Shown in pieces: positions 7,623-10,671 of a stretch of DNA of 10,671 nt. Below the pieces are notes generated by a model that worked only from the letters and a program-made list of their open reading frames with translations, searched no databases and was not told the origin of the DNA. Every line of letters starts with the position of its first letter. Positions within the stretch are counted from its first letter, which is position 1. The translations under genes and the position numbers were made by a program. Source of the DNA: Pleionea sp041589565 (GTDB taxonomy: Bacteria > Pseudomonadota > Gammaproteobacteria > Enterobacterales > Kangiellaceae); contig JBFHVL010000113.1 of NCBI GenBank assembly GCA_041589565.1, positions 1 through 10,671 on the forward strand, given 5' to 3'.

Positions 7623-8363
7623 TCAATCCCGATAATTCTCATACCAAAGCGCTGTGGCTCCAGCTACGGCCACTGGCATGGCCAGAATATTCACGATTGG
7701 GATCAAGGTCACCAACATAATCATTCCACCGAAGCCCAGGGGGCCACCGCGACGAGCTCTGAGCTGAGCCAACATTTCTTGAAATGGCACTTTATGGTTG
7801 TCCATTGGGTAATCGATATACTGGATCGCCATCATCCAGGCGCTAAATAGCATCCAGACCACAGGAGCGACCAGGTTTACACCGGGGATCAAAAATAGTA
7901 ATAGACAGGCCAGTGCTTTTGGCAACCAATAGGCGAATTTGCTCCATTCTCTTGAAAAGACTCGTGGAATATCTTTAATAACACCTGCAATGCTGGCCGG
8001 CTGCTCTTCCTGCCCACTTAAATGTCGCTCTACGGCTTCCGATAACAGTCCGTTAAACGGGGCTGCTAGCCAGTTTGCGACTATGGCGAAAAAGTAAAAC
8101 ACTCCAAGAAAGATGGTGATAAACACGATGGGCCATAGCAGCCAGCCCAGATGATCGAGAATCCATTGTACCCAACTCCAGCTCCACTCATAGAAGGCAT
8201 CTTTCCACTCAAACAGTCTAGAAAATAGCCAAATGCACGCAGTGCCCAGCAAAATAAAGTTAATCAGCAAGGGGATTATCACCAGATGACGAATCCCCGG
8301 TTGGCGAACCAGTTGTATTCCTCGGGTAAAATAGTGTGCGCCGCTAAATCCAGTTTTAATCAT
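7623..8363 (-). CDS. cysZ: Sulfate permease CysZ
   Basis: 246 residues, close to the ~253 of E. coli CysZ, and similar along its whole length. CysZ is an inner-membrane, high-affinity sulfate permease feeding cysteine synthesis. Family blocks are clear: QPGIRH (21-26) before the first membrane helix, ANWLAAPFNGLL (96-107), DYPMDNHKVPF (184-194) and MPVAVAGATALW (229-240). Hydrophobic segments fall near 27-48, 76-97, 146-180 and 212-240, consistent with the mix of transmembrane and partly inserted helices known for this family. The ATG at 8361-8363 gives the expected N-terminus; its ribosome site is weak (GAAGA about 10 bases upstream). It converges with the small exported-protein gene and diverges from smc. 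No cysteine-pathway gene is adjacent within the window. Confidence 0.97.
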   Translation of the reverse strand: MIKTGFSGAHYFTRGIQLVRQPGIRHLVIIPLLINFILLGTACIWLFSRLFEWKDAFYEWSWSWVQWILDHLGWLLWPIVFITIFLGVFYFFAIVANWLAAPFNGLLSEAVERHLSGQEEQPASIAGVIKDIPRVFSREWSKFAYWLPKALACLLLFLIPGVNLVAPVVWMLFSAWMMAIQYIDYPMDNHKVPFQEMLAQLRARRGGPLGFGGMIMLVTLIPIVNILAMPVAVAGATALWYENYRD

Positions 8364-8447
8364 GTGATAAAAATCTTCTTTTTATTTGAATTGAGTGGTG
8401 TGTTTCGGAAGTGAAATAATTTACACTACCGGAGCCTGAAGGCCGTT

Positions 8448-8487
8448 GGAGAATGACCAATAAATGCGTAAGATAACGTTATTCTCC
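8448..8487. repeat. Inverted repeat between cysZ and smc
   Basis: GGAGAATGAC (8448-8457) and GTTATTCTCC (8478-8487) can form a 10-pair stem with one G-U pair around a 20-base loop. The right arm overlaps the perfect palindrome ATAACGTTAT (8473-8482). No T run follows, so it does not look like a terminator; an operator or leader RNA structure is possible. Confidence 0.5.
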
Positions 8488-8603
8488 GAGAGTTAAAAGT
8501 AATAAATCGTAACCAGTTACGACCAGCGGTTTTCAGCATTTTACAAGAACAAATAGTGCACAATATCAATAGGTTACCGAAAAAAGTTTAGCCAGTTTAT
8601 TAT

Positions 8604-8622
8604 CTGGTGGATCTTTCACCAG
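8604..8622 (+). repeat. Short hairpin in the smc leader
   Basis: CTGGTG (8604-8609) and CACCAG (8617-8622) pair perfectly around a 7-base loop, about 50 bases before the smc ATG. It directly follows the candidate -10 box TATTAT (8598-8603). No T run follows. Confidence 0.4.
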
Positions 8623-8670
8623 GATTCGACCAGGCAGGTCAACAGAATAATATAAGATAGATTCAGGGTT

Positions 8671-10671
8671 ATGCGTTTAAAACAAATAAAATTAGCAGGG
8701 TTCAAATCATTCGTTGACCCAACGGTTGTTCCATTCCCACAAAACCTGACGGCGATAGTTGGGCCCAATGGCTGTGGTAAATCCAATCTCATCGATGCCG
8801 TACGCTGGGTAATGGGAGAGTCATCGGCTAAACATTTGCGTGGTGACTCCATGACCGACGTCATATTTAACGGTTCTACGGCCCGTAAACCGGTTGGTCA
8901 GGCAAGTATTGAGCTGGTATTCGATAATAGTGAAGGCAAACTGGTTGGCGAATACGCCCAATATAATGAAATTTCTGTTCGTCGTACGGTCACTCGCGAT
9001 GGTCAATCCGCTTATTACCTCAATGGCACCAAGTGTCGTCGTAAGGACATTACGGATATCTTCCTCGGTACCGGACTTGGACCTCGTTCCTACGCCATTA
9101 TTGAGCAGGGCATGATCTCTCGACTCATTGAGTCAAAGCCGCAGGAGCTACGTATTTTCATTGAAGAGGCTGCTGGAATTTCCAAGTACAAGGAACGCCG
9201 CCGCGAAACCGAGAACCGAATCCGTCATACTCGTGAAAACCTGGAGCGACTGGAAGACATTCGTGAGGAACTAGGCAAGCAGCTGGCACATCTGCAACGT
9301 CAGGCGACGGCTGCAATGAAGTATAAAGAATTTAAATCGGAAGAACGTGAATTAAAGGCACAACTGTCGGTTTTACGATGGCAACGATTCCATAAGCAAA
9401 TGGAAGAGTTTGAAACGTTAATCGGTCAGCTCGAAACTGAACTAGAAGCCCGAATTGCTGAACAACGTCGCGCCGACGCTGAGATCGAACAAACGCGTGA
9501 CCTGCATATCGAACTCAGTGACAAATTTAATGAAGTTCAGGGACGTTATTACGGGATTGGCGCCGACATTGCTCGTCTTGAACAGGCTATCAAGCATCAG
9601 TCAGAACGAAAAACACAGCTTCAGGAAGATATTCAAAGTGTTTCTTCATCGTTAAAGCATGTCATTGAACAAAAGGGCAGTGATCAGGCGCGCCTTGAAG
9701 AATTAAAAGGTGAGCTCTTAGAAGCCGAACCCGAACTGGAGCTGCACAACGAGTCATTTGAATCGTCTCAAGAACAGCTGCATCAACTTGAAGAAGCCAT
9801 GCAGCAATGGCAGCAAGAATGGGATAACTTCAACCAGAGCGCCTCAGGCAACACGCAAAAACTGGAAGTTGAGAAAACTCGAATTCAACATTTCGAATCG
9901 CACCTGTCTCGCCTTTCTTCTCGGCTTGATACGATGGATCGAGAGCTCGAAACCTTGCAGGCTGAGCCGATGGAAGCCTCTATGGTTGAAGCGGCTAATG
10001 AGCTAGCAAAAGTCGAAACAGAAGCGGCGACATTATCAGAGACGGTTGATGAATTTGTCGCGAAAATTTCCGATTTGCGTGAGCAGCGACGAGAGCAAAG
10101 TCGCCAGATGGATGAACTACGTCGTCAGGTTCAACAAATGCAGGGTCGCAGAGTCTCTTTAGAAGCTTTGCAAAATGCTGCGTTAGGCAATGATAATAAA
10201 CATACCCAGCAGTGGCTGGAGCAAAATGGCTTAGTTAATCAGCCTAGACTGGTAGAAAAACTGCAAGTCGAAGCCGGTTGGGAAAAAGCGGTTGAGACAG
10301 TGTTAGGCGATACCCTACAAGCCATTTTGGTCAATGACTTTGCATTAACCGATAAACTCGAGCAGCTATCAGAAGGTCACCTGCAATTTTTCGCTCAAGG
10401 TCAATCAACAGCGGGGCAAGCGGAATCTCTGGCCAGTAAAGTATCTGGAACGGTTGATTTAAGCTCACTGTTAAATACGGTAAAAACAGCGGAAGATTTG
10501 GCGAGTGCAACACAAATGCAGCTGCAGTTATCGGAAGGTGAGAGTGTCATCACCCGTGACGGGATCTGGTTAGGAAAAAATTGGATTCGAGTTTCTCGCA
10601 GCTCCAAAAACGAAGCAGGTTTAGTCGAGCGAGAAGCTGAATTAAAAGAACTGGTTGCGCTTTTAGAAGAA
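8671..10671 (+). CDS. smc: Chromosome segregation ATPase SMC, N-terminal part
   Basis: 667 codons are visible and the gene runs off the right edge in frame. SMC dimers with ScpA/ScpB organise and help separate bacterial chromosomes. The N-terminal head has MRLKQIKLAGFKSF, Walker A GPNGCGKSN (31-39), the Arg57 loop in KHLRG, the Q-loop around Gln146 (IIEQG), and EEAAGISKYKERR (165-177) leading into the arm. A long coiled coil runs to about residue 510, then the hinge domain from about 515 to 640, then the returning coiled coil. The signature LSGG motif and Walker B lie in the missing C-terminal half. The start is fixed by an in-frame TAA at 8653 and the family-typical N-terminus. The ribosome site AGGG (8665-8668) is only two bases from the ATG, which is unusually close. 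An smc gene here argues against a MukB-type organism. Confidence 0.98.
   Translation, partial: MRLKQIKLAGFKSFVDPTVVPFPQNLTAIVGPNGCGKSNLIDAVRWVMGESSAKHLRGDSMTDVIFNGSTARKPVGQASIELVFDNSEGKLVGEYAQYNEISVRRTVTRDGQSAYYLNGTKCRRKDITDIFLGTGLGPRSYAIIEQGMISRLIESKPQELRIFIEEAAGISKYKERRRETENRIRHTRENLERLEDIREELGKQLAHLQRQATAAMKYKEFKSEERELKAQLSVLRWQRFHKQMEEFETLIGQLETELEARIAEQRRADAEIEQTRDLHIELSDKFNEVQGRYYGIGADIARLEQAIKHQSERKTQLQEDIQSVSSSLKHVIEQKGSDQARLEELKGELLEAEPELELHNESFESSQEQLHQLEEAMQQWQQEWDNFNQSASGNTQKLEVEKTRIQHFESHLSRLSSRLDTMDRELETLQAEPMEASMVEAANELAKVETEAATLSETVDEFVAKISDLREQRREQSRQMDELRRQVQQMQGRRVSLEALQNAALGNDNKHTQQWLEQNGLVNQPRLVEKLQVEAGWEKAVETVLGDTLQAILVNDFALTDKLEQLSEGHLQFFAQGQSTAGQAESLASKVSGTVDLSSLLNTVKTAEDLASATQMQLQLSEGESVITRDGIWLGKNWIRVSRSSKNEAGLVEREAELKELVALLEE

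Larger units (their letters stand above)
8364..8670. other. Divergent cysZ/smc intergenic region
   Basis: This 307-base region must hold the promoters of both cysZ (leftward) and smc (rightward). I see no ORF with a believable start. It holds a long-armed inverted repeat at 8448-8487, a 10-base palindrome at 8473-8482, a short hairpin at 8604-8622, and four ACCAG copies at 8512, 8522, 8618 and 8629. For smc the best -10 candidate is TATTAT (8598-8603), but its -35 is poor. No good promoter could be assigned to cysZ. Confidence 0.6.

Noticed and set aside
6993..8396. Shared 12-mer TTTGAATTGAGT at 6993 and 8385
   Set aside because: One or more 12-base matches are expected by chance in 10 kb, and the flanks do not match.
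8616..9115. Minus- and plus-strand frames over the start of smc
   Set aside because: They overlap the highly conserved SMC head in other frames and show no family features.

Overview
The window looks like ordinary chromosomal DNA from a free-living gammaproteobacterium of the Alteromonadales/Oceanospirillales kind. The evidence is a full-length HrpA helicase and a CysZ sulfate permease, both closely resembling their Escherichia coli counterparts. In addition there is a canonical smc gene, where enterobacteria use MukB, and a first gene that resembles a membrane-anchored protein family known only from gammaproteobacteria. Base composition is moderately AT-leaning and even across the window. 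I see no insertion sequence, phage gene, CRISPR array or island boundary. The genus cannot be fixed from the sequence alone.

Layout. Positions 2-1656 hold two translationally coupled genes, the first cut by the window edge. Both encode single-span membrane proteins with long acidic low-complexity stretches, and a candidate terminator overlaps the end of the second. A strong stable-RNA-type promoter then drives a single tRNA-Asp(GUC) at 1818-1894. A monocistronic alpha/beta-hydrolase gene follows (2057-2878) and ends in a textbook intrinsic terminator. Next is hrpA (3040-6948), a DEAH-box RNA helicase. After it comes a small gene for a probable exported protein that I do not recognise (7110-7595). 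The last two genes are divergent: cysZ on the minus strand (7623-8363) and the first 667 codons of smc on the plus strand (8671 to the edge), separated by a 307-base intergenic region with several inverted repeats.

How the genes relate. Apart from the coupled pair at the left edge, the window is a series of independent transcription units: translation (tRNA-Asp, HrpA), sulfate uptake (CysZ) and chromosome organisation (SMC). I found no convincing undescribed multi-gene system. The least explained items are the coupled membrane-protein pair, the lone serine hydrolase next to the tRNA, the exported 161-residue protein, and the cysZ/smc intergenic region. These are reported with modest interest scores.
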